A stretch of 64,000 bases of DNA, taken from positions 62,001-126,000 of the forward strand of contig DASYZG010000024.1 in the NCBI GenBank assembly GCA_035946575.1. The letters are read 5' to 3'. The translations under genes and the position numbers were made by a program. This DNA is from Gp13-AA77 sp035946575. GTDB lineage: Bacteria > Acidobacteriota > Terriglobia > UBA7540. This document shows, piece after piece, positions 1 through 9,200 of the stretch (the stretch's first letter is position 1; every line of letters begins with the position of its first letter). The notes beneath the pieces are model-generated. The model saw only the letters and a program-made list of their open reading frames with translations, searched no databases and was not told the DNA's origin.

Positions 1-185
1 AACGATGAGTCACAGCCGATCCACGAGCACGTTTCCGCCGATCTCGGAAGCCTGGAATCCGGGCGCGCCTACGCCCGGAACCGGAGAATGGCACCCGCCG
101 GAGAGACTGGGAGGCGGGCGGCGCGGAGCGCCCGTTCCGGGCCTGTCAGTCAAGCCTCGTTCGATGAGCCGGGAGGCCGGCTCAA
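1..185. other. Window edge: hairpin-rich sequence, possible end of an upstream gene
   Basis: The plus frame starting at base 1 is open to a TGA at 187-189 (62 codons), so this could be the 3' end of a gene that begins outside the window. I recognise no domain in it. Against coding, it holds a perfect 8-bp hairpin, TCCGGGCG/CGCCCGGA at 58-65 and 72-79, and a second GC-rich stem around 116-142, which resemble the intergenic hairpins elsewhere in the window. The TGA overlaps the GTG that opens the next frame, which would fit translational coupling if the frame is real. Confidence 0.25.
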
Positions 186-2120
186 GTGAACTACCAGCCG
201 CTTCTTCACCGCCGACAGAACAGAAGCGTTGAGGCATCAGAGCTGGGCGAGCTTCGTGCCCTCCGTCTTCTCCGTGCTCTCTGTACTTCAAATCCCGAAC
301 TTCTCTGCGGCCCGCGAAGATTTTTTGGGCTCGCCGCTCGCCACTTCCCACTCGCCACTTTTTGCCGATTTGGTTGCGGCGAGCCGCGGCGGGGTAAATC
401 ATCTCTTGTAAGAATCGCGGGTCTCTTCCTCGCGAGCCTGGCAGCCTGGTTCGGTCTGAATACGTGGCTGAGCCGAGGCGGCACAGAAGCCGACACCTCG
501 GTTCATTTTGTCGATATCACAAAACGGGCCGGCATTGACTTCGTCCACTACACCGGTGCGTTCGGAAAGAAGTATCTGCCCGAGACCATGGGCGCGGGCT
601 GCGCCTTCATCGACTACGACAATGATGGCCGCCCCGATATTCTGCTGATTCAGGGCGGCGACTTTCCGGACCATCCGAGCGGCGAGCGCCGGACCATGAA
701 GCTCTATCACAACAACGACAATGGCACATTCACCGATGTCACCGCCCGCGCCGGGCTGGCCGTCGAGATGTACGGTATGGGCGTGGCGGTCGGCGACTAT
801 GACAACGACGGCTGGGACGATATCTACGTCACCGGACTCGGCCAGTCGCGCCTGTTTCGCAACCAGCACAACGGCACGTTCAGGGACGTCACACGCGAAG
901 CCGGCGTCAACAACACCGGCTTCGGTGCCAGCGCCGTTTGGTTCGATTACGACCACGACGGCAAGCTCGACCTCTTCGTCACCAACTACGTCAAGTGGTC
1001 GCCCCGGACGGATATTTATTGTTCGCTTGACGGCCACAGCAAGTCCTACTGCACGCCCGAGGCGTATCACGGAGACACCTGCCGGCTCTTCCACAATCTG
1101 GGCAACGGCCGGTTCGAGGACGTCACGGGCAAGGCCGGCATTGAGGACACGACCGGCAAGTCCCTGGGCGTTGCCGTGATCGATTACGATCAGGACGGCT
1201 GGCCCGACATTGCCGTCGCCAATGACACGCAACCGAACAAGCTCTATCACAACAATCGCAACGGCACCTTCACCGAGCAGGCCGTGCAGGCCGGTATTGC
1301 GTTCAGCGAGGACGGGATCGCGCGCGGCGGCATGGGCATCACCTCGGTGGACTTCGACGGCTCGGGCTATCCGAGTCTCGCCATCGGCAACTTCTCGAAC
1401 CAGATGATCGGTCTCTACCACAACGAGAAGAACAAGTTCTTTATTGACATCGCGCCCTCGTCCTCGGTCGGTCGAGCCAGCCTGCTCTCACTCTCCTTCG
1501 GCATCTTCTTTTTCGATTACGATCTCGACGGCCTCGACGATCTCTTCGTGGCGGACGGCCACATCGAGCCCGAGATTAACCGCATCCAGCCGCAGGTAAG
1601 CTACGCGGAGCCGCCACTGCTCTTTCACGATGAAGGCCGTAACCCAAAGGGCAACATCCGCTTCGACGAAGTCGGGAAACAGGCGGGGTTCTCGAAGGCG
1701 CTCGTGGGGCGGGGCGCGGCGTATGCCGACATTGATAACGACGGGGCTCCGGATATCCTCATGACCACGAATGGCGGCCCGGCTTATCTCTTCCACAACG
1801 TGGGTGGCGACCGCAACAACGCGATCCGGATTCGAACCGTGGGGACTCGCTCGAATCGCGACGGAATCGGCGCGCGCGTGAGCGTGCACTTCTCCGGCCA
1901 GCCGCTGCCGGACGACTGGCAGACAGTCCATTCAGGCTCCAGCTACTGCTCGCAGAGCGAATTGACACTCACCTTCGGCATCGACAAGGCGACTACGGCG
2001 GACGTGCAGATCGTCTGGCCGAGCGGCCAGAAAGATAGCCTGAAGGACCTGAAAGCCAACGCCACATATACGATCGAAGAGGGCGGAAAGGTATTGAACC
2101 AGAAGCCTTTTGCGCGATAA
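186..2120 (+). CDS. CRTAC1-family FG-GAP/ASPIC-UnbV beta-propeller protein
   Basis: Predicted exported beta-propeller protein. At least six calcium-binding loops of the form DxDxDGxxD are visible, for example DYDNDGRPD near residue 143, then DYDNDGWDD, DYDHDGKLD, DYDQDGWPD, DYDLDGLDD and DIDNDGAPD. The C-terminal 80 residues carry the ASPIC/UnbV pattern with an IVWPSG element. Such proteins are abundant in Acidobacteriota and are thought to act outside the cytoplasm, but no reaction is established. The N-terminus is uncertain: the GTG at 186 is the only start codon in this frame before an internal ATG at 588, yet residues 1-70 look like translated intergenic DNA. A hydrophobic stretch (about residues 76-92) resembles an uncleaved signal anchor. 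The real start may be hidden by an indel. The family call is firm; the 5' end is not. Confidence 0.85.
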   Translation: MNYQPLLHRRQNRSVEASELGELRALRLLRALCTSNPELLCGPRRFFGLAARHFPLATFCRFGCGEPRRGKSSLVRIAGLFLASLAAWFGLNTWLSRGGTEADTSVHFVDITKRAGIDFVHYTGAFGKKYLPETMGAGCAFIDYDNDGRPDILLIQGGDFPDHPSGERRTMKLYHNNDNGTFTDVTARAGLAVEMYGMGVAVGDYDNDGWDDIYVTGLGQSRLFRNQHNGTFRDVTREAGVNNTGFGASAVWFDYDHDGKLDLFVTNYVKWSPRTDIYCSLDGHSKSYCTPEAYHGDTCRLFHNLGNGRFEDVTGKAGIEDTTGKSLGVAVIDYDQDGWPDIAVANDTQPNKLYHNNRNGTFTEQAVQAGIAFSEDGIARGGMGITSVDFDGSGYPSLAIGNFSNQMIGLYHNEKNKFFIDIAPSSSVGRASLLSLSFGIFFFDYDLDGLDDLFVADGHIEPEINRIQPQVSYAEPPLLFHDEGRNPKGNIRFDEVGKQAGFSKALVGRGAAYADIDNDGAPDILMTTNGGPAYLFHNVGGDRNNAIRIRTVGTRSNRDGIGARVSVHFSGQPLPDDWQTVHSGSSYCSQSELTLTFGIDKATTADVQIVWPSGQKDSLKDLKANATYTIEEGGKVLNQKPFAR

Positions 2121-2224
2121 GGGCGTATGGTGCGCCGCAACCCCGGGGCGATCCCCGGCGTCAGCCTGTCAGCTAGTCCTCTAACCCGGTCCTGCTTCGC
2201 CAAGACCGTAAAGTGCAAAACCTC

Positions 2225-2392
2225 TGGACTCCGCGCCGCGTCTGTGCTACGATACTATCGCGTTTGTGCTCTTGTAGCACCTTTTGTGTTCGAAACGAAG
2301 GGTTGCGGGTTAGCGCTCGTAGCCTTGCTAGTTTTCAGCCTGAAGGCCAGGAGAACAGACAGCATCACAATTGAAGGAGTAGAAGTAAAATC
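2225..2392 (+). promoter_or_regulatory. Putative promoter and long leader of the cold-shock gene
   Basis: A TGGACT box (2225-2230) and a TACGAT box (2248-2253) lie 17 bp apart, each matching four of six consensus positions. They would leave a leader of roughly 130 nt before the GTG at 2393. The leader has a small hairpin, GTGCT/AGCAC at 2266-2280, followed by CTTTT, and a GGAG ribosome site near 2375. Long structured leaders are typical of cold-inducible csp genes; regulation here is inference. Confidence 0.35.
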
Positions 2393-2605
2393 GTGAGTAG
2401 CAATAGAGAAAGAGGAACCGTTAAGTGGTTCAATTCCGCCAAAGGGTACGGCTTCATTCAGCGCAACGAGGGTGAAGACGTTTTTGTCCACTATTCTGCC
2501 ATCCAGGGCGACGGCTATCGCAACCTCCAGGAGGGAGCGGCAGTCGAGTTCGAGGTGGTCAAGGGACCCAAGGGCTTTCAGGCCGCGAACGTCGTTCAAG
2601 TCTAG
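2393..2605 (+). CDS. Cold-shock protein, CspA family
   Basis: A 70-residue single cold-shock domain. It binds single-stranded nucleic acid and melts RNA structure in the cytoplasm. The RNP1-like motif KGYGFI (about residues 17-22) and RNP2-like DVFVHY (about 29-34) are both present, as is the opening GTVKWFN strand. Length equals the usual 66-72 residues of the family. The start is GTG, with AAGGAG about 13 nt upstream. The gene stands alone: its neighbour upstream ends 270 bp away and a GC hairpin follows directly, so it is probably monocistronic with its own promoter. Which csp paralogue it is cannot be told from the sequence. Confidence 0.97.
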   Translation: MSSNRERGTVKWFNSAKGYGFIQRNEGEDVFVHYSAIQGDGYRNLQEGAAVEFEVVKGPKGFQAANVVQV

Positions 2606-2614
2606 TGCAACGGG

Positions 2615-2642
2615 GGCCGGGCCTCAGGGTCCGGCCTCTTTG
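2615..2642 (+). terminator. Intrinsic terminator after the cold-shock gene
   Basis: GGCCGG (2615-2620) and CCGGCC (2631-2636) form a GC stem that starts 10 nt after the csp stop codon and is followed by TCTTTGCTT. The short, impure T tract makes this a moderate-strength call. Confidence 0.6.
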
Positions 2643-2791
2643 CTTCAGCATGCCCCCTTCCCCGCTCCCTTACAACACGCCGAGCGGATGTTTCTGCGAG
2701 CATTCTCCTGCATTTTTAACCCTCTGCCGGAGTGCCGTCTTGTACTGCGCTTGGACGCACCATCTGATCATGCTCGGAAAGGCGACATCGC

Positions 2792-3862
2792 ATGACAACC
2801 ATGATGGAGGAGATCCTCCAGCAGCCCGGCGCTTTGACCGATTTGCGCAAGTATTACGAAAGTCCGGGCGCGATACCGCACAAAACGCTGCGCAATTTCG
2901 TGTCACACTGGCCCCCGGTGGTGATCTTTACCGGCATGGGCGCCTCGCTTTTCGCCGCTTACCCCGCCCAAGCCTATCTGACCGCGCGCGGCGTGCGCGC
3001 CCTAGTCTGGGAGACAGCCGAACTGCTCCATCATCATCTGCCCGTGGTCGGGCGCGACACTCTGGTGGTGGCGATCTCACAATCGGGTGAGACGATCGAA
3101 ATCACGCGGCTTCTGCAGCGGCTTCCCAGGGATGTGAGCCTGGCAGCGGCGGTAAACGTCGAACGCAGCACGCTGGCGAGGCGCTCGGACCTGCTGCTGC
3201 CGATGATGGCGGGCCGCCAGGCGACGGTGAGCACCAAAACGTATATGTGCAGCGTGGCGGCGCTGATGTACCTGGCATTTTCGATAGCCGGCGAGCCGCA
3301 TCGTCATCTTACCCAGGTACTGTTGCAGGCGATTCGCGCGCAGGAGAGAATCCTCGATCAGCATGAGCAGCTCATCCAGCCTACGGTCGAGTTCTTTGAT
3401 CATCCGCCATACGTGGCCCTGATGTCGCGCGGGCCGGATCTGTCGACCGCCATGCAATCGGCTTTGACGCTGAAGGAGGCGGTGCGCCTGGCGGCTGAGC
3501 CCATCAGTGCCGGCCAGTTCCGGCACGGCCCGATCGAGATCGTGAACCCCACGCACCGCTACGTAATCTTCGCCCGCCAGTCGCCCCCGGGAACCCGGGC
3601 GAAAAAGACGGATCCCGGGAAGCTGATGCTGCGGCTGGCGAACGACATCCAGTCGCATGGTGGCCGCGTGCTTGTTTTCACCGATCTTCCTTTCGCCGAG
3701 ATCCCGAACGTGCGTGTTGTACCCGTGGAATCCATGCGCCTCGGCCTGGGAACATTGGTCGACACACTGTACATGCAGTTGCTCGCCCATGAACTCGCGG
3801 TCCGCGCCGGGCTGGAACCCGGCCGCTTCTGGATTGCTGCGGGCGTGACGCGCGAAGAATAG
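2792..3862 (+). CDS. Double-SIS sugar-phosphate isomerase/deglycase-like protein
   Basis: A 356-residue protein made of two SIS domains, equivalent to the isomerase half of GlmS without the glutaminase half. The first SIS carries the phosphosugar loop SQSGET (about residues 95-100). The second carries LKE and the FRHGP element near residue 245, matching GlmS LKE...KHGP. The GlmS ring-opening histidine between these motifs is an alanine here (VRLAAEP), so it is unlikely to make glucosamine-6-phosphate in the GlmS way. Relatives include AgaS- and FrlB-type aldose-ketose isomerases and deglycases, and the substrate is probably an amino-sugar or glycated amino acid phosphate. The ATG at 2792 has no strong Shine-Dalgarno site; the second ATG, four codons on, is an alternative. 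Confidence 0.85.
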   Translation: MTTMMEEILQQPGALTDLRKYYESPGAIPHKTLRNFVSHWPPVVIFTGMGASLFAAYPAQAYLTARGVRALVWETAELLHHHLPVVGRDTLVVAISQSGETIEITRLLQRLPRDVSLAAAVNVERSTLARRSDLLLPMMAGRQATVSTKTYMCSVAALMYLAFSIAGEPHRHLTQVLLQAIRAQERILDQHEQLIQPTVEFFDHPPYVALMSRGPDLSTAMQSALTLKEAVRLAAEPISAGQFRHGPIEIVNPTHRYVIFARQSPPGTRAKKTDPGKLMLRLANDIQSHGGRVLVFTDLPFAEIPNVRVVPVESMRLGLGTLVDTLYMQLLAHELAVRAGLEPGRFWIAAGVTREE

Positions 3863-3904
3863 AGCGGGCTGCATTTGCCGATCACAATCGAACAAGGAGG
3901 CAAA

Positions 3905-4517
3905 ATGAAGGGGGAAGGCGCTCGTCAGTGTGCTCGCGTTGCTGCTGGCAGGTTCGCTCCGCGCCCAGCAGAATCCGAAGGTTTCAGTTGAAGGCGGCAG
4001 CCCGGACGATCGCGCGTCCGCGCGGCTGCTCTATTGGAATGATCAGGCGAATGCTGCGGCCGGCCAACTGGCCATCAACTACGGGCGGCCGGCGTGGAAG
4101 AAGGAGTACGAGGATCCCGCTACCTTTGACAAGATAACCAAGGGCCACACCTGGCGCATGGGGAGCAACTTCTGGACCAACCTTTACACCGACGTGCGGG
4201 TGACGATCGGCGGCAAGTCGATCGCGCCTGGGTTCTACTTCCTTGGGATGCAACGGTCCACGGACGGGGCATCCTGGAACCTGGCATTCATTGATCCGAC
4301 AAGGGTACGTAAGAATCGCATCGACGCCTTTGATATCCGCAAGGCAGCGGTGGAATTCACGGCGCCGATGACGGCGGAGCCTGCCAGCTCCATCACTGAG
4401 CAGAAGCTCACGATCACCCTGGCACACACCGAAAAGGACATCCGCAGCGCCACGCTCAAGGTGGCGTGGGGCCGCCTGGTGCTCACGGCACCGGTGCAAG
4501 TGTCGGTGCCCGAGTAA
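3905..4517 (+). CDS. DUF2911 secreted protein, start region frameshifted
   Basis: The intact frame runs from a GTG at 3930 to 4517 (195 residues) and matches DUF2911, a beta-sandwich family of unknown function common in Acidobacteriota and Bacteroidota (core: YGRPAWK, WRMGSNFWT, GFYFLGM). The GTG falls in the middle of a signal peptide. A near-perfect ribosome site AAGGAGG (about 3894-3900) points to an ATG at 3905 that opens a different frame. Removing one G from the five-G run 3910-3914 joins that ATG to the main frame and restores a normal signal peptide, MKGKALVSVLALLLAGSLRA. I therefore place the true start at 3905 and regard the extra G as a sequencing error or recent mutation. The product would be exported. 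It ends 76 bp from the convergent MFS gene. Confidence 0.8.
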
Positions 4518-4593
4518 CCCACAAATCGTTTGCCCTTGAGACGAGGGTGGTGGTTGTAAAGGGGCGCCCGGGTTTGCCGATGTCTGGACGAAG

Positions 4594-6030
4594 CTAGACT
4601 TTCTCGCCCGTGACCTCTTCCAGACTCTTGTGCTTCGTTTCAGGCAGCATGAGCAAGGTCAGAAAAACTCCCAGGACGCTGACGATCGCAGCCGCCAGTT
4701 CCGCCGCCGTCAAGCCGTGCCAGTTCATAAGGAAGGGAAACAGAAACACTCCGACGAACGCGCCGAGTTTGCCGGCGGCTGAAGCAATGCCGTGACCCGT
4801 GGTCCGTCCTCTCACCGGAAACAATTCCGCGGGATAGATGAACGTCGTCGCATTGGGCCCGAATTCCGTGAAGAAGTAGCTGACGGCATAGAGCGCCAGG
4901 AAAACCTTGAGCCTGGAGTCGATTCCCGGCACGAGCGAGATGCCCGCGAAGGCCGCAGCCATGACGGCAAAGCCCAGGCACTGAATGAGCTTTCGCCCCA
5001 TTCGGTCCATTGTCCAGGCGGCAACGAAATAACCGGGAGCCGCCGCGAACGTAAAAATCATAAGCTGGATGATGGTGCGTCGCAGCAGAGTGGCATTCGG
5101 GCTGACAGCGTTCAGGATCGCCGGGCTGCTCACGGTGTTGCCGTAGAACGCGAAATCCATCAGGAACCACGCGAGGCTCGCACCCGTCAGATACTTCAGC
5201 CATCGCCGGTTGCGCACCAGCAGTGTGAATCCGTCCCAGAAAGATTCTTCCTCTTCATCCCCGTTTGCGACTTCCGGATCGGCATCAAGGTGGGGTAGCG
5301 CTTGCTCGACATTCAAGCGCTTGCCTGAAGTCAGAATGCTTTGTGCGGCGCTGTGAAAGTCAGCGTGGTTTCCCCGGGAGAGCGAATAGCGGGGTGTCTC
5401 ATGGATGCTGCGTCGCCACCAGAAAACGATCAGGGGTGGAAGGGCTCCGATCGCGAGCAGCACACGCCACACCGTGTCGTGAGAAAGATGAGTGATCAGC
5501 AACCCGGCGGCGACCAGCGGTCCCACGATCAGTCCCGCAGCCTGCATGGCAAAGACAAGCGATACGAGCATTCCCCGCGATCTCTTGCCGGCGTATTCGC
5601 TCATGATCGTGGCGCTCACGGGATAATCGCCCCCGATTCCTATCCCCAAAATGAAGCGCAGCACGATCAGCCAGACGACGTTCGGTGAGAGGGCTGAAGC
5701 CAGGGCGCCCGCGGACAGTATAAGGCATTCGATTCCATAAATGCGCTTGCGGCCCAACATGTCAGCGATGCGGCCAAACAGTAGAGCGCCGATGGCCGCC
5801 GAAAGCAATGCCGTCGAGGTTATCAGACTGGTTTCCAGTTTCCCGGGATGCCATTCATCCTTCAGAATCGACATCACGACGCCGATGATAAAGAGGTCGT
5901 AGGCATCCGTGAAGAAGCCTATGCCGGAAATGAGCATGATTTTCCAGTGGAGGCTTGTGACGTGCTGGGCGTCGAGCCGCTCGAGGACGCTGGCCGCACT
6001 CGAGTACCGCGACTCTTCAATGCTGGCCAT
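4594..6030 (-). CDS. MFS transporter, phosphate:H+ symporter-like
   Basis: A 478-residue twelve-helix major facilitator permease of the inner membrane. The first helix region, GIGFFTDAYDLFIIGVV, and the fourth, GGDYPVSATIMSEYA, are close to the signatures of the PHS subfamily (Pho84-type phosphate:proton symporters), which also includes organic-acid carriers. MFS loop motifs are visible as GRIADMLGRKRIYG after helix 2 and MDRMGRKLIQ after helix 8. The long central loop between the two halves is acidic (DEEEESF). The start is the ATG at 6030, with an acidic N-terminal tail. It is transcribed away from the TPR/FG-GAP gene across a 248-bp divergent intergenic region. The substrate is inferred only from subfamily resemblance. 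Confidence 0.9.
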   Translation of the reverse strand: MASIEESRYSSAASVLERLDAQHVTSLHWKIMLISGIGFFTDAYDLFIIGVVMSILKDEWHPGKLETSLITSTALLSAAIGALLFGRIADMLGRKRIYGIECLILSAGALASALSPNVVWLIVLRFILGIGIGGDYPVSATIMSEYAGKRSRGMLVSLVFAMQAAGLIVGPLVAAGLLITHLSHDTVWRVLLAIGALPPLIVFWWRRSIHETPRYSLSRGNHADFHSAAQSILTSGKRLNVEQALPHLDADPEVANGDEEEESFWDGFTLLVRNRRWLKYLTGASLAWFLMDFAFYGNTVSSPAILNAVSPNATLLRRTIIQLMIFTFAAAPGYFVAAWTMDRMGRKLIQCLGFAVMAAAFAGISLVPGIDSRLKVFLALYAVSYFFTEFGPNATTFIYPAELFPVRGRTTGHGIASAAGKLGAFVGVFLFPFLMNWHGLTAAELAAAIVSVLGVFLTLLMLPETKHKSLEEVTGEKV

Positions 6031-6262
6031 ACCCCTTGGTGGTCCTCAACTCAGGCCGATGCGGTGTTAGCGATTGGCGATGGATTCTCGGAACGCTTGG
6101 CGGCCCCCGGCGCGGAGGCAGCCCAGTCACGCACGATTCGTGCAGTCCGTGGCCTACAATGGATTATATCAGATTGCCTCCAGGAGCCGCGTGCAGCCCC
6201 TACGGACCCCACTGGTCCACGAAGTAGCCCACCAAGCCGGCCGAAATTATCAGCTGGCGATG

Positions 6263-6268
6263 TATAAT
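6263..6268 (+). promoter_or_regulatory. Candidate -10 box for the TPR/FG-GAP gene
   Basis: TATAAT at 6263-6268 lies 10 bp before the ATG at 6279, in the 248-bp gap between two divergent genes. No good -35 box is visible at the right distance. If it is used, the transcript would be nearly leaderless, which would agree with the lack of a ribosome site before 6279. Confidence 0.35.
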
Positions 6269-6278
6269 CAGCGGTCAC

Positions 6279-9200
6279 ATGCATTCTCAAGTCAAACCAC
6301 TCAACTCACGCCGGAAGCTAAGCGCTGGAGCACTTTTGCTGGCTGTAGCGGGCTTCCTCACCCTGATAGTCGATCACGCGGCACGCTCGACACCGGCAGC
6401 AACACGTGAAGGGTCGGGCGACCACTTGGCCGCGGCAGGGGCAGTCTCGCCTGTTGACGTCCAGCGGTTCCGCAACCTCGGTAAGGCTTACTACGAACAG
6501 GGCAAATACGACGATGCCGTGGAGCAGTTCGAGAAGGTGGTCGGCGCGGGCGACGCTTTCGCCACCGACCATCTTGATCTTGGCCTGGCACTTCTGCAGG
6601 ACAACCAGCTGAACCAGGCGCTGGCCGAGCTGACCACCGCGCGTCAGATGGATGCCAAGCTGCTCGCCGTTCACTACAACCTCGGGGTGCTCTATAAGCG
6701 TGAATTGCGCTATCCCGATGCGGAAGCCGAATTTCGGCACGTGACGGGCTCGGATCCGCGGGATCCGGCGGCATGGTTCAATCTGGGCACAGTTTGTTTC
6801 GCCGAGAAGAAGCTGCCCGAAGCGCTCGATGCCTTTGAGCGCGTCACGACCATGGGCTTCGGCCGGGGACAGAACTTCTACGTGGCGGCGACATTCCACG
6901 TCTTTACGATCCTCACGCGGCTCCGGCGCCCCGAGGACGCGCAGAAATACCTGAAGATCAACCAGCAGTTTCGCGACAAGGTTCCGAGCATCTCGATCCA
7001 ATATCCGGCACTCGAAGCTGGCCGCTACGGAGCGATCATTGTGCCGCCCGCTGCGCTTGCTGCCTCCGCGATTGGTGCCACTCCGCCGACACTCGTCGAT
7101 ATCGCTTCGCGCCTGGGTCTGACGATCAGCCGACAGCCGAAACCTCCCAAGGCTACTCTGATCAAGGCCGGCGAGTATTCGCTGAGCTTCGCCCGGCAAT
7201 CAATCCTGCCGCAGTTTCCCGCCTCGGTTGCGATTGGCGACTACGACGGCGACGGCCACCTCGACATGTACATCGTCCGGCCGGCAGGTCGCAATCAACT
7301 GCTGCACAACAATGGCAAAGGTGGATTCACAGACGTCACGGAGAAAGCCGGCGTTCCCGGAGACGGCCGTGGCATCTCGGCGGTGTTCGCCGATTATGAC
7401 AACAGCGGCCATCCAAGCCTGCTCGTCGCCGGACTCGGCGGCGTGACCGTCTACCACAACCACGGTGATGGCACCTTCACTGATGTCACGGCCAAATCAG
7501 GACTCACCGCGAACCCGGGCGAATTGGATACGCACATCATCGCCTTCGATTCCGACAGTGATGGGTTTCTCGATATCCTTACCACGGTTTACACGAACCT
7601 CAGTGATCCGCCGCACAAGGCTGCCTTCCGCTTCCCTGATGACTTCGGAGGTGGGGCTACGCATCTCTATCGCAATAATGGCGACACAACCTTTTCAGAC
7701 GTCACCGCCTCGTCCGGTCTGAGGTCCGTGCGGGGCAAGATGCGAAGCGCTGTTTTCGCGGACTTCAACGATGATGGATATGCCGACCTCGTGTTCTTGC
7801 GCGAGGACGCGCCTCCTTTGCTCTACCTCAATCAAGGTCAGGATCGCTTCGAGAATGCAACGTCGGCGGCCGGGCCCGATTTCGAAAAAGTGTCCGCAGT
7901 GGATGCCCAGGTTGCCGACCTAAATCACGATGGCAACTTCGACCTCGTGCTTTGGTCGCCCAAAGGCTACAGCGTTCTCTGGGGCAAGGGCAATGCGCGC
8001 TTTCAACCTGCGGCCTTTCCGCCTCCGCTGCCGCTCGGCCAGTCAAACCGCTTCGGTGCCCTGGGAACCGTGGCGGACCTCGATGGCAACGGATTCGAGG
8101 ATCTGATCGCTTTCGATAACGCCGGCCACCTGCATACTGTCCTCAATCAAGCCGGCCAGTTCCGGCAGTCTCTGGAAATCAAGCTCGTCAGCGCTTCCAA
8201 CCTGGCGGCCGCGCCGGTCGCGCTCATCCCATCATCGCTCGTGAATCCATCGAGGCTTGATCTCGTGGCCGCAGCCGCTGACGATGGATTTCACGTCTTC
8301 GAGGGGCCGCCGGAGCGCTGGGCCCAGGTAACGCTTGACGGATACAAAAGCAACAAGGCAGGCGTCGGCTGCGCCGTGGAATTCAAGTCGGGCGACTATT
8401 ACGAGAAGCTGCTGGCCACAGGAAACCCTGTCCGCGTTTTCACGGGAAATGTCAGCAAGCTCGACGTGATTCGCGTGACGTGGCCGAACCTCATCGTGGA
8501 GAACTCGATCGATGTCGCTGCCGACAGTACTACAAACGTGCGCGAGTCTGAGCGGCTGGCGAGTTCCTGCCCGTTCCTGTACGCGTGGAATGGACGCCGC
8601 TACGTCTTTCTCAGTGACATCATGGGGGTGGCGCCTATCGGCGAACTCGCGCCCGATGGCACGCGCATCCGTCCGAATCCTGACCAGGTGGTGCGCCTCG
8701 GAACTGCACCGCGGGCGCAGAACGGCAAGCTCACCCTGCAAGTGACCAGCGAAATGCGCGAGACCGATTACTTTGACGAGTTGCGGCTGGCCGCCATCGA
8801 CCACCCTGCGTCCTTGAAGGTTTATGCGAGCGAGATCTACTCGTCCTCGCCCGCGGCGCCGGAGATGTATGCGCTCGGTGAAGAGCGGCCGCTGGCCTCC
8901 GCCGTAGACGATCGCGGCCACAATGTGCTGCATCTGCTGCGCGAAGTTGACGGGCGATACCCCACGGGCTTCCGTCGCGATCGCATCCTCGGTCTCGCTG
9001 ATCCACACGCGCTGATACTCGACCTTGGCTACTTCCCCGCCTCGGCTCACCCCGCGCTCTGGCTCACCGGTTGGGTTTTCTGGACAGACTCCAATGCATC
9101 GCGCTCACTGGAAAGCAATCGCAAGCTCTCGATGATCTCGCCGTACCTGCAGGTGCGCGATAAAAGGGGACACTGGGTCACGGTAATCGCAGACATGGGC

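Noticed and set aside
10..402. 130-codon minus-strand frame at the window edge
   Set aside because: Its sequence is hairpin-rich and has no domain.
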